From Excoecaria cochinchinensis (Eukaryota > Streptophyta > Magnoliopsida > Malpighiales > Euphorbiaceae): 64,000 nucleotides of DNA. This document shows, piece after piece, positions 49,840-61,368 of the stretch. Position numbers and translations under genes: made by a program. The notes beneath the pieces were generated by a model. It saw only the letters and a program-made list of their open reading frames with translations, did no database searches and had not been told where the DNA came from. The stretch is from the NCBI GenBank assembly GCA_947683425.1, contig CANTUQ010000003.1:4774001-4838000 (forward strand). The letters are read 5' to 3'. Each line of letters begins with the position of its first letter. The first letter of the stretch is position 1.

Positions 49840-52139
49840 TGGGATTTTAAGGCGTTAATAAAGAGTCCTAGAAGGTGGCCACCGCATAGCAAGAAATAGG
49901 AGAGAAGACTTTCTATTAGATTTGCTTTTCATTTTATTTTTGAACTTTTTTCAATTTTCATGTATGCAGTGCTGTTTACGTTAATTATATTAATAAAATT
50001 TTGCTAATGTCTCTCATGATTTCACTATGCATGATCGCAACCACAAGTCATTTACATTTGATATTAACTTAATGAATACTGCCTCATTCAATCTCAAGAT
50101 CCCGTTGGCATATGATATCAATCCTGAAGAGAGGAATATTCTGAGAGATAAAAATAAAAGAAAAAAGAGTAAAAGAAAAGGCCTTTGCATAGACCTAGAA
50201 TGACATTGTGAAGACAACGCTGCTTCAATATGGCAACATGACGACGAGCAAAATTTTAAAAGCTATTCCTTTGCTTTCTCAAGGTCTAGGACATATATGA
50301 TGCAGGCCAATGAAGTCAAACTCCGATCATTAAAGGGCTTAGACAAATGAAACTTTGGGCCTTTACAAGAAATAGCTCAGTAGAGCCAAGCCTTAGAATT
50401 CCTTCCCTCCCAGCCATTTGAGAGATTTACTACAAAGCCAATCAAGATTGACCTTTAACTATTTAGGACCAAGATAAGCAAGGCATGGACGGTTATAGCT
50501 AAACTTAGAATGAGAGCTCATTACCTTTATAAAAAAGCCAAAAAAATAAAAAGCCAAAAAAAAAAAAAACCCGTAGTTTTGTCCTAAACCATTTGAGGCT
50601 AACATATAACTCAATCTCAACTGTTAAAGGGTACTTCAGAAATTGAGCCACCAAAACCAACAAAAAGCAAGATGCAAGATTTCATATTCAAGTTCCAAAT
50701 GGAGAACTCGCCATTTCAGCCAGTTTGCACAAGGGTCAAGATGAAGCCTTTGGTTCTAAAAAAGAGGCACTATTAGAAGAAGCAACCTTCCCGACTAATG
50801 AGGATGGAAGTAAGTTCAAAGAAACCAATAGATGCCAACAGACTAAGGGAGGTTCCATGGCTAAAGACCAAAAATAAAATGAAAAGAATAAAAGCCTCGC
50901 GGGTCAAAAATTGAAAAAAGGAAGCCTTGCTAAAATTGGGTGTCCCCATCAAGGCAAAAACCCAAAAAAGGAGCTTTGGGCAAAAATTAGGGGCAGAGAG
51001 AAAATGTTCAATTATGAAAACCAAAGAGGGCTGATTGATAACAGGAGTTTGATGCTTTCAGTATCCATCTCGAGATTAGATGGGTGTTGTTTTTTTTTGA
51101 GATTAATGCTAAATGATGATTATGTGTGATGAAATCGGACTGGAACATTTGCATTTATGCAATAATATGTTAATATAAGCGAAGCACTTTATCTTGCATA
51201 CTCAAAATGATTTAAGTTCCAGCATAAAAAGTAGTGCATTTTTGTTCTTTGCATATGCGCAATTTATTATGTATGGCCTCCATTGCTATCCTTGTCATCA
51301 TGACGCTTCAGCAGACTCCCCCGACATCGGCTTCAAGCCACTCGTCAGCACATTCATGAGGAAAGCCGAAATCTATACGACCACTATTCAGAAAGCGAAG
51401 GGATTTTAGCCTCTTAAAAAAAAGGCCGTTAGAGATGAAAATCGTGACTGGCTCTCTAAGTAAAAGTTAGGCCAAAGGGCTGGGTGAAAACTTTCAAATA
51501 GGCAGTCTGCCCTACAAAAAATGAAATAAATAAAAGCCGCTAGATTGGGTTGGGTCCATTCCAGGCCAAAATTAGGCAAAGGGTTGTGTGAAAATCCCTA
51601 AAGGGATGCATTTCCCACAAAGAAAGGCTAGTGTGAAAATACACAAGGGACACACTACCCTTAAAATAATGACTTTCGATGCCTGGAGTGATAAGGCGGC
51701 ATTAATTTGAATGATTTCCCTTCAGCCAGGTAAGGCAAAATTCAGGACATGAGTTAAAATCCTAGGCGTATGATCATTGACCGGGGGGGTAAAGATGCAC
51801 ACGGGATAGTTCTCTCCGAAAAGATTATGGGTCGGAGTCCATAAGCTAAGATGAAACTTTTAGATCCTTGGAGGCATGATCGAGCAGCCGAGACATGTTC
51901 TCAATGGACACTTAACCACCTAGGACATGGTCTATCCATTTTTTATATGATTCTTTAGCAAACATCTGCATATGACCTTTTCCACATGTATGCACAGTTT
52001 ATTGTATATATTCCTATGTACACAGCTTTGCAGAAAAAGTCAAAATAAAGACCATACGCATAAGAGCAGGTCGAGGCCATCTTCAACATAATATAGGCAC
52101 TCACCCGTGTTAGACAATCAGACCAAGATGAAGTCTACA
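49840..52139 (+). other. Non-coding 3' region of the Tat-like element
   Basis: No convincing domain. At 50930-51000 is an AAAAATTAGGGGCAGAGAG purine stretch. At 51470-51670 are degenerate repeats of the type AAGGGCTGGGTGAAAA and AGGGATGCATTTCCC. These resemble the repeat-rich 3' non-coding regions of Tat/Ogre elements. Short frames here (50014-50217, 50773-51024, 51194-51409) have no recognisable features. Confidence 0.5.
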
Positions 52140-52924
52140 CAGGTTAAAATCTACAAGTGCTCTTAAGAGACAAATCCCAAAGTCCTCTCAAGAGGAAAAT
52201 CCTTCAAAGTCCTCTCAAGAGGCAAATCTTCAAGTCCTCTTAAGAGACAAATCTCCAAGACCTCTTAAGAGGCAAATCTTCAAGTCCTCTTAAGAGGTAA
52301 ATCTCCAAGTCCTCTTAAGAGGCAAATCCTTCAAAATCATCTTAAGAGGCAAATCTCTAACTCCTCTTAGGAGGCAAATCTCTAAAACCTCTTAAGAGGA
52401 AAATCCCTAAGTCCTCTGAAGAGGCAAATCTCCAAGACCTCTTAAGAGGCAAATCCCTAAGTCCTCTTAAGAGGCAAATTTTCCAAGTCCTCTTAAGAGG
52501 CGAATCTCCAAGACCTCTTAAGATGAAAATCTCTAAGTCCTCTTAAGAGGAAAATCCCAAAGTCCTCTGAATAGGCAAATCTTCAAGTCGTCTTATCAGG
52601 CAAATCCCCAAGACCTCTTAAGAGGCAAATCCTTCAAAGTCCTCTTAAGAGGCAAATCTCCAAGACCTCTTAAGAAGGAAATTCCCAAGTCCTCTTGAGA
52701 GATAAATCTCCAAGACCTATGTAGAGGCAAATCCACAAGACCTCTTAAGAGGCAAATCTCCAAGACCTCTTAAGAGGCAAATCCCCAAGTCCTCTTAAGA
52801 GATAAATCTCTAAGACCTTTGAAGAGATAAATCCGCAAGACCACTTAAGAGGCAAATCCATAAGACCCCTTACGAGGCAAATCTCCAAGACCTCTTATGA
52901 TGCTTGCCGGAACTGGTAAGGCCC
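52140..52924 (+). repeat. CCTCTTAAGAGG palindrome tandem array
   Basis: About 30 imperfect copies of a ~25-bp unit (CAAGTCCTCTTAAGAGGCAA type), each centred on the 12-bp palindrome CCTCTTAAGAGG. The array ends ...CCGGAACTGGTAAGGCCC. It is the 3' non-coding repeat of the Tat-like element and relates to the short array at 33035-33310. Confidence 0.93.
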
Positions 52925-54467
52925 TGATAAGTTGCAATTATATTAATATTTTAGATTAATTCTTAGCATAATTATGTGTTTTATTTATTTAATTTTAATA
53001 TTAATTAATTAGTTTTTGTCATTTTATTAGTTTTTAACGTTTTTATCATTTTTAATAAATTTTTGAATATTTTCAGGTGTTTTATTTTAATCTGGAGCTA
53101 AATTTGAGGTTCGGGATTGATTTTAGAAGCAATTGTGGAAGGAAGGCAGATTTTGCCTAAAGCATAGCCGTGCTTTTACAAAGAACAACTGTGCTTTCGA
53201 ATGGAGCGCGCATCAGCGAGGAAAACCGATGACACAGCTGTGCTTTCTCGCAAAGCACAGCTGTGTTCCGCAGCTGGAGGGACGCGCGCACGGAGCGATA
53301 ACGTACACTGCCTCGCCCATAGCACAGCTGTGTTTCTGCGTGAAACACAGCTGTGTCACAAGGATTACATAACGGAACCCTAGCCAAAAACACAGCTGTA
53401 CTTCTCAAAGCAAAGCTGTGCTTTTCCTCAGACATTAAAAAGAATGCCGTTTCATCTTCAAGGGGAGCTGGTTAGATTTAGGAAAAATTTCTTTTAGTTT
53501 CCAGCAGCCTTTTATTTTTATTTTAGGTTTTAATTTTCATTTTAAAATTCTTTTTTAGATAGATTTAATTTTAAATTGCAATTTTGTTCTTAATTAATTT
53601 AGATTATTTTTAATTTAAATTTATATTTTTGGGGATTCAAGGAGAATCCAAGGTTGATGAACAAGAGCTTCAAGATCTATTTTCTGTCTCATCAAGGGTG
53701 TATTCTAAACATTGAATTTTCATATTTTATGTTTATATTCTTGATGTTAGAGTAGTTATTCTTGCTTAGGAGTTCTTGAATCATGTTTGTATTTTGGATT
53801 TTTGGATTTAATGAATATTTTCCTAATTTCTTTTATTTCTCTCATTATATTTTCTGCATTTATGACGATTAATTTGAAATCTGATTTTTGTTGTAATTTG
53901 TTTTTGCTCTGTTCTTATATCTCTACATCTATCGATTTTGCTTGCTCCGAAATAGGACACTTGATTTATAGATGTTAGTTTTATAATTTTTAGATATGTG
54001 AGGAATAGATGGGTTTTGGGTTGTTTGGCTCCGGAATGGGAAAGCAAACCGAATCTAGGACTTTAGACCCATGCTTAGGCTAGTTGTATAGCTTGCTCCA
54101 GAATGGGACGTTATGCAATTAGAGTAGCTTGCTCCGAAATGGGACGCTTGGGTTTAGTTGGGTTGTCCAGAATTTCATGTTTATATTGTTTTACCAATTT
54201 CCAATTACATTTATGAGGATAGAATTTCCTAAGCATTTAATTTCATCCTTGAGTAATGTCTTGATGAACACGTTTATTTTTAATTGTTAATTTATTTTCT
54301 TGCTTACCTTAGTTTTCTCCGCCAAACAAACTGAGGATATCTCATATTCACTCATCTATAGATATTTAACGTGACAATCCTTTTTTCCTTGGGTACGATA
54401 ACTCGGGGTCCTAACGATACCCCACTTTATTACTTGTCGATTCAGTACACTTGCTCAACTCCGATCA
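52925..54467 (+). repeat. 5' LTR of the Athila-like element
   Basis: 1543 bp, TGATAAG...CGATCA with TGAT/ATCA inverted ends. At 53160-53425 it holds a cluster of CACAGCTGTG palindromes. Further on are four TTGCTCCGGAATGGGA-like repeats at 53940-54150 (GCTCCGAAATAGGAC, GCTCCGGAATGGGAA). Open frames in the palindrome cluster are artefacts. Confidence 0.88.
53160..53425. repeat. CACAGCTGTG palindrome cluster
   Basis: Eight or more occurrences of AGCACAGCTGTGCTT and ACACAGCTGTGT variants, many separated so that neighbours can pair. The cluster is repeated at 61605-61850 in LTR2, and the motif also appears at 55838-55950 inside the element. Confidence 0.9.
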
Positions 54468-54473
54468 AGTTTT

Positions 54474-54490
54474 TGGCGCCGTTGCCGAGG
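54474..54490 (+). promoter_or_regulatory. Primer binding site of the Athila-like element, Asp tRNA type
   Basis: TGGCGCCGTTGCCGAGG starts six nt after the LTR end. It complements the 3' end of plant aspartate tRNA with one mismatch, the usual Athila primer. Confidence 0.88.
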
Positions 54491-54609
54491 ATAAACAGTG
54501 TTGTTTATTTTATATTTTTAGTTGAGTTAGTTTGAGATTTTGATTTTTTTTTGTTCTTTGTTTTAATTTGGTGTTTATCTTCACAGAAAAATTTTGAGGT
54601 CATTTCAAA

Positions 54610-55368
54610 ATGATGCAAGATAGTGTTCAAGATTATGAGTTGGTCCTTTTGCGAGCTCAAGTAAATGATATGAGAAGGGAGATGCAAGAGTTACAACAAT
54701 TGTACTCAACTTCACCAGTCACCTATTCACCATCCTTTGAAGATCTTTACTCTTCATGGGTATCACAAGAGTCTAACGTTGCCCAAATCAAAAGTCTTCT
54801 AGACTACATATATTGCAGAGAGAAGCAATTTTATGCGGAAAAGGGGGAGTGGCAAGCTACAATCAACTATCAAGAGGAGAGGATCAAAACTCAAGAGAAT
54901 CTATTGAGAAGTCAAGCATTGGAGATCCAAAATTTGGAATCCAAGTTGGCGCTTTTAATTGTCTCTTCAAGTGATCAAAGAGATGGTGGTGAATTGAGTC
55001 ATGCACCTATAGAGATTAACAAGAATTTTGAAATTTTTGAGGATGGGTTGCATGAAGGAAAAAAGGAGCCAATCATTGTTGAAGACACAGCTTGTGTTTG
55101 TTTGAAAACTAATTTCAATTTTTCTGTGCAGGATAGTGCACCAAAGGAGCAAGAGTTGTGCGATTCGCAAATGGAAGAACTGGATTCAGTCCATTTAAAG
55201 GATTTATTTAGGCTGGAAGAGCCGGTGGAGTTCGTTTATAGTAAACCCAAGGTGGAGTCATACTTCATCAAAGACATGGAATTGCCCACATTGGTGGCTT
55301 TCGATGATTTTCTCCTACTGACGGGGGAAAATGAGGAGCAAAAACCGGAAAGACCATTATTTGGTTAA
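54610..55368 (+). CDS. Uncharacterised 252-aa coiled-coil protein of the Athila-like element
   Basis: An uninterrupted frame in the position where gag would be expected. Residues 8-35 and 80-120 are rich in Glu, Gln, Leu and Arg with heptad-like spacing (LRAQVNDMRREMQELQQLY; EERIKTQENLLRSQALEIQN), predicting coiled coils. The C half is acidic, with a conserved-looking tail ELPTLVAFDDFLLL. No zinc knuckle, gag domain, signal peptide or membrane segment is seen. The start is ATGATG at 54610, of which either ATG could be used. Just downstream a non-coding block GAGTCGAGCTGGGACTCATTAAA (55391-55420, split here by spacing) resembles a motif common in Athila-type elements. The function is unknown; self-assembly or RNA binding in place of gag is only a guess. 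Confidence 0.55.
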   Translation: MMQDSVQDYELVLLRAQVNDMRREMQELQQLYSTSPVTYSPSFEDLYSSWVSQESNVAQIKSLLDYIYCREKQFYAEKGEWQATINYQEERIKTQENLLRSQALEIQNLESKLALLIVSSSDQRDGGELSHAPIEINKNFEIFEDGLHEGKKEPIIVEDTACVCLKTNFNFSVQDSAPKEQELCDSQMEELDSVHLKDLFRLEEPVEFVYSKPKVESYFIKDMELPTLVAFDDFLLLTGENEEQKPERPLFG

Positions 55369-57548
55369 CAATCTCGTCCACCCGAGAGTAACATGAGTCG
55401 AGCTGGGACTCATTAAACCAGAACTTTTCTTCTTAACCCTTTCTATTTAATTATATGTCATTTATATGTGTTTTTGTGTTTTATGTTTTTAATTTTTAGT
55501 TGTTTATTTTTGAGTCTTTATATAAAAAAAAATTATTTGTTTTTATATAAAAATAATTTTCCTTAAATTTTTGGTATGTTAGAAAGTTAATTTGTTATTT
55601 TCAATGTTTAATTTGTTGATTTTTAATTTTTGGTTTTAATTAGTTTTGGTTTGGTTTCTTGTTTTGGAATTTAACAGGGAGAACAACATGAAAAATTCAA
55701 AAATTTTGCACCCACAATTGTGCACTGAAAAAGTGTGGCAGTAGCATTTAACAGCTATCTCACGGTGACAATTAAAATTGTTGTCACCGTGTGATGTGGT
55801 TCATTAGGACAGTAACGTCAGGTAAAACGTGAAAACACAGCTGTGCTTTTCGAAAACACAGCTATGCTTTCATTTAAAACACGCCGATATGTAGCGCTGT
55901 GAAAAACACAGCTGTGCTTCTTTCAAAAGCACAGCTGTGCTTTTCACCCTGACCAGTTAAAGCGCTGTTTCCATTTCGGCGCTGCTCCCTCTCTTCTTCT
56001 TTTCTTTTCTCCTCTGTTTCCCCTTGTTCTTCAATTTAAATATTTTTCTCAAAATTTTCTCTTTGATCTCCTTTGGAAACCCAAGCTCACCTCAGGTAAT
56101 GTTGATTTAATGCATTTTCATAGAGCTTAATGGAATTCTTTTCATCTTCTTTCTACATTTTCATCTTTTATGACGATTCTGATTTTAAAAAAAAAAATTC
56201 TGCACGAAATTCCAGATTTTTGGGTTAAAAGAATTAAGAGCTCTCTCCCTCTTTCCCGTTATTTATCTCCCAAATTTCTTAAGTCAGTAGCTCAATTCGC
56301 CAGTTCCAGGTATGTAATTTCCTCATTCTTACACATTCTATTTTTTCATTTTAGTGGACTGTACTTGATCCTCAATTGGTAATTTTTTTTGTGTTAGTGG
56401 TAATTTTTTATGTGTTTTGCTTATTTAGGCCAACATGGACAGAAATGGGTGTTTAGTATTGGAAAGATCGTGCTTAAAAATCTAGTTGTAATCATGCTCA
56501 CCAGCTGTTTGATGAAATGCCTGAATGAGAAATTCATGTAAATTTTGGACTGATCACGTGATTAATTCAACATTTTTATCAATTTATTCTGACCAGCTCT
56601 GTTCCTATGATCTGTTGAGGATATTTTCAAATTCATTTTGCATAAATCAGGTTGTTTATTCACTGCTGATTTGGAGCTTTCAACTGTTGGAATTTATCTT
56701 ACATTTTGTATATTGAGCAATTATTTTGAGCCTAATTTCATATTTGCGTCTTTGCTAAATTGCTTTTATAGCAATGTTGAATTGATGGGTGCCACTAGAA
56801 TTGAATTTGAGCTTAATAATCTTTGTGCTAGATGGGATGTGTTCTTTCATTTTGTCTTGAAATGTAGCTGCTAAAAATTGGGATTTTGGGCTTCGGAAGT
56901 CTGAACTGAATTGCTTTGAGATAAATGGGGCATTATGCATTGAATGAATATGGAAAGAAAATTTTGCAAGTTAAATTTAAATTGCTTGAGATTGTGTTTG
57001 GTATTTATTTTGTTTTAGAAGTATTTGCTACTGCTTTTAACTTTGTGGTTTAAATGCATGATATTATGCTTGATTGAATTGAGACAAATGCATGTTTGCT
57101 AGTTCCCGACTTAATGGGATTAGGATGAGTTATTTTGGATGCCAATTTTTCACATTCTTATTTACATGCAACTTTGAATTTTTCCTACATATTTTTGCTG
57201 TTAATGACGCAGTGAGTAAGTAAACTTTGCATTTCTCTCTTATTTTTCATTAAATTGCATTCATATTAATTTTTGGCATATACACTTTAGGGCTTAATTA
57301 CTTGTGCTTATTTTTATTCTCCACCTTGTGCTTTTTATTTTTAATTTGTTTAAATTCTAACTTGTGCAATCTTCCAATTTTGATTAAACTTGTGCATTGA
57401 TTTTGTACTTCAAATTGTTTATACATATGGCTGATGCTTAATTGTCCATATTTTGCATTTTCATTAGCTAGAAAATTTTATTTATTTTGCAAATTTCTGT
57501 TGTGAAGTTCTGGTGAGTTTTGTTATTATTCTTTCAATCTAGACATAT
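55369..57548 (+). other. Non-coding internal segment of the Athila-like element
   Basis: AT-rich with a CACAGCTGTG cluster at 55838-55950 and a CACGGTGACAATTaaaATTGTTGTCACCGTG hairpin at 55752-55791. No frame with recognised features; the short frames at 56170-56874 look random. Confidence 0.6.
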
Positions 57549-59135
57549 ATGTGGTTTGCACTTAATGAAACTAAGAATGTTTTCGATAAAGTTTATACTT
57601 TCTTTTTCAAGAAGCATGGTCGCAACAGAGATGAGCAACCATCAGCGCCCATTCCGCCTCCTGATTGGTTGACTCCAGCACAGCGCACACTGGCTGCAAA
57701 GATTATTGTTTCTAGTAGGTTTATGAGTATGAAGACACTCATTGACCTGGGCACTCAAGAGAGGGTATTATCTTTGCTAAGGAACATTGGGTGAGAGGAG
57801 TTCTTTTCTCTGAATGGCCCGACTAATCCTGAGATAACATTGGAGTTTCTTAGTACTTTTAAGTACTCTCCAAGGTTATCTAAGGATGATAGGAATACCA
57901 TTCAGTTTAGGGTGCACAATATTCCCTATTATCTTTCGATTTCAGACTTAGCTACATATTTGAGATTGCCAGTGGATGGAGAGGTGCACATTATGGGTGA
58001 TTCAGCTGCACATTGGGCAATTATTGGGAAGCCCAATATGGACTTTCATGCGAGAAACACCAAGTCAACAAAATTTCGCTCTCCAGTCTATCAGTACCTA
58101 CATAGAGTGATGACATCTTCAGTATTCATGCGACCAGGGTGTCCAAGCAATGTGACTACACCAGATTTATTTTTCCTTTATGCTATAGAGACCGATATCT
58201 GAGTCAATGCCATACCCTGGTTGTGTAAGCAACTGAAGAGAGCTACAGCCATCTCAGGGAAGAGGATCGGGAGTGGTGGGTTGATCACCCTAATTATGAG
58301 AGCCCTACATCTGCGTACTGTTGAGATGGGACTACATTTGATGTAATCATACTTGATTGATGAGGAGGTAGTGCTCAGATGTAGGATTGCTATAGAGGAT
58401 CCGTCTTGCGAGTATGGATTTAGACTGAGGAGAGCGGAAGAGATAGAGGCCCATGACTCTGGTGATGATAGAGAGGGCGATTTTGATGATGCCCACCTGC
58501 CAGCTGATCATGATGTTGATGCTCCACCACCACCTCCGCCACAGAGAGCGACAGCTAGTACGTCCAGTAGGAGGGTGAGGCAGCGAAGTGACATACCATT
58601 CTCCCCTCCAGATATGAGTCGCTATGCTCAGGGGCATGATGAGCCATCTTCTTTCACAGCCTCTCCACCCTTAGCTCCACATGTAGATGCTTCTTTGGTC
58701 CAGACTTTGATATTAGAGATGCGGTCTATGACTGCTACGATGACACGGTTTGAGACTTCCATTAGCATGCTTCATGATTCTTTTAGTGAGTCAAGGAGGG
58801 AGCAGGCAGTCTTCCAGGAGAGGGTTTGGGAGAGATTGGATGAGTTGAGCAGAGGATTGGCGGAGGTCAGAGCAACTATCTTTCAGAGCGACCAGTTGAT
58901 CTCTGGCATGGACCTGTCAGTGCAGAGAGCTTGGGAGCGTTTGTCTTCCATTGAGACTCAGATGGAGCAGGTGTGCCGAGATATGGTCCTAAGAGCTGAG
59001 CAGAGAGACGCATTCTTGGGAGCCTTTCAGCAGAGGATTATTGCACAGTTGGACAGGTTAAGCAGTGAGATTCATGGATTTTTTACACCTGTTTCCACTA
59101 TATTTCCTCCACATTTGAGACGACCACCACATTGA
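57549..59135 (+). pseudogene. ATHILA ORF1-like protein, broken by three stops
   Basis: A single original frame of about 529 codons. The N part has PPPDWLTPAQRTLAAKIIVS and VLSLLRNIG. The middle has LEFLSTFKYSPRL, IQFRVHNIPYYLSISDLATY and DLFFLYAIETDI. The C part (58353-59135) has an acidic/Pro-rich linker, then a long helical, coiled-coil-like end (MRSMTATMTRFETSISML, QVCRDMVLRAEQRDAFL). Stops fall near 57792 (TGA after NIG, where Trp is likely), 58200 and 58343. The family is the plant Athila ORF1/putative plant transposon protein group of unknown function. It is not an enzyme, and pol is absent. Confidence 0.75.
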
Positions 59136-61368
59136 TATATTGTATATCTTTCAGGAAGTGATTCTTTCATAATAGATTTTGTAATCTATTTATTTATTTT
59201 GTAGTTGATGAAATTGATGTAGTCAGGCAATGTATGATTTTATTTACTTTGTTATATTTTGAAATTGGGTGGCTGAGCCAATGCCGTGTGATAAGATAGA
59301 TATATTATTTGTGTTGGCTATGCATTTCACATAATTCAGAATATTTCATTTTGCACAGTGATTATTGGATTTTTGCACAGGTTTTGAGTTTCTTTGTTTT
59401 TGCACAGGTGGCATGTAGGAATTTTTTTATTATTTTTAGTTTTGCACAGTAATTGTTTTATGTTTGCCATTTTGAGATGATTGCAATAATTTTCATATTG
59501 CAATGAGTTTTTTTGCACAGAAAGGGAAATTTTTTTGATAAATATTTTTGTGTACTTCATTTCTGTGCACTAAGGACAGTGCAACATTTTGAGTTTGGGG
59601 TGGAGTACCTTTTCAATTTTTCAAATCAAAACCAGTTTCGTGTTGTGTCTTTTTAGTTTGTGTTGTCTTTATCTGTTGTCTTTTTATTTGTTGTATCTTT
59701 TTGTTTGTTTAGAGTAAAAAAAATTAAAAAATAAAAATAAAAATTTTGTTAGTAGTTTTTAACTATTTTTGTTTTGTTTGTAACGTGTTTTATGCCAAGT
59801 GTGTATCTGAATATTTTTATGGTTGTTTCTTTTTGATTTTCCTTCGATTTAAATTTTTATTTTGTCCTAGTAGTTCTCAATTGTGGATGATTTTGATCTC
59901 AGTTTTAGAAATCTGTGTTTCATTTAATTTTAAGTTGAGTGAGAACTAGTCCTGTTTGTATCTTTGTTTATTAGACTGCATGTAAACCTTGATTATACCT
60001 TGCAATTTCTAAATTTTGAGCACTTTGGGCCTATTTTTAAAAATTGAGAAAAATCTAGTTGCAATTAGGGGATTAAATGAAAACTCACTAAGAGCACTAG
60101 AACCTTTCTGATTACCCATCGAAGCGACCCTCGGATGAGACATAACTTAGAAAATGATTTAGGCAACCCTTCTTTATATAGCTCTTTTAAATAACTTTTC
60201 CTACCTCAATTTCATAGTCTCTTGTTACCCCATTGAGCTTTTTATTTAGTGTGCTAAATGCGTGTTTGTTTTATTGTTACACATATTAAAACTACCTTTA
60301 GCCTTAAATGATTTTTGCCTCCCCTTTGAAGAGTGGCCACTCTAGTAAGGTTGGGTTTGTATTTTGGGTAAAAGGGAGTTTAGTTTTTGTCAAGTCTTGG
60401 TGTAAATTTCTGTTTGAGAATTGATCGGTGTGTGTAATGGACAGTTGAGCCCATTTAAAGAAATGAGTTTGGGGTTGACAAAGAGGATTGTGATTTAAGT
60501 GATTTATTGGTCTTTTGAAAATTAGAGCTCAATTTTATTTCTTGTTAAGATTTTTGTATTTATTAAGTGCTTCATTAATTGTTAGTGGCTAGTTGGTTTT
60601 TTATGCTTCTTTAAGAAAAAAAGAGAGAGAGAGAAAAAAATTTTGAAAAGGAAGAATCATTGCAAGTTTTTCCTAGCTAATTGAGCAAAATGTGAGTTTG
60701 GGGTAAAAAAATTAGTAAAACTTGAACTAGTGTCTTGTGATGATCATTGTTGAATATTATGTGGCATTTATTATTTTGAGCTAAGTTGATGAGCTAAGGT
60801 GTGTTTAAGACCAATTTTGTTTTGATGGTATGTAATTGGGTTGGGAATATTCATTAGTAAAGTTGGGTAATTGTGGTTTTGTTTAGGTAGTGGCCATTTT
60901 TCTCTAGTGACTTGATCTTCCTTTGTTAGCCAATCTACCTAAGCCTGACGTTAGAACCAAAATGTAAGACCTCTTGATTCTTTATTTTGTCTTGTCCTAT
61001 TTAGTAGAGATGACCTTTTAGTAAGGTTTGGTACGTAAGAAGAGGCATATGGTGTTTCTTGAGCTTTGAGTGAAAAGCCATGAGTGCATTCATGCATTCG
61101 AGTTTATTCCTTTTCCCAACATTGTATGTAGAAGTTTTGTTTTTAAATGATAAAAATTCTGTTTTGGCCTTTTGCACACACACACAGAAAATGCTTGGTA
61201 TGTTATTGTGTTTATTTATTATTTAGTAAGCATTGGTATTTACAAGCCTATTTTCTTGTCCCTTAATTGAGAATGACTCCTTATTTTCTTTTGTTGAGAT
61301 TGAAATGATTGAAAATGAGGTTCATTCAGTTTACTCGAGGACGAGTAAAGGTTTGAGTTTGGGGTAGT
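59136..61368 (+). other. 3' non-coding region of the Athila-like element with four GAGTTTGGGGT motifs
   Basis: AT-rich, no supported frame. GAGTTTGGGGT occurs at 59591-59601, 60465-60475, 60694-60704 and 61355-61365. The last is the functional PPT next to LTR2; the others are possible internal PPTs. ACTCGAGGACGAGTAAAGG at 61333-61351 is the usual Athila block before the PPT. Confidence 0.75.

Noticed and set aside
52140..52924. Regular repeat array considered as CRISPR
   Set aside because: Units are contiguous 25-mers without unique spacers, degenerate, and within plant retrotransposon sequence.
53133..53435. Frames over the CACAGCTGTG cluster (also 61542-61897)
   Set aside because: Open on both strands because of palindromes; no coding signature.
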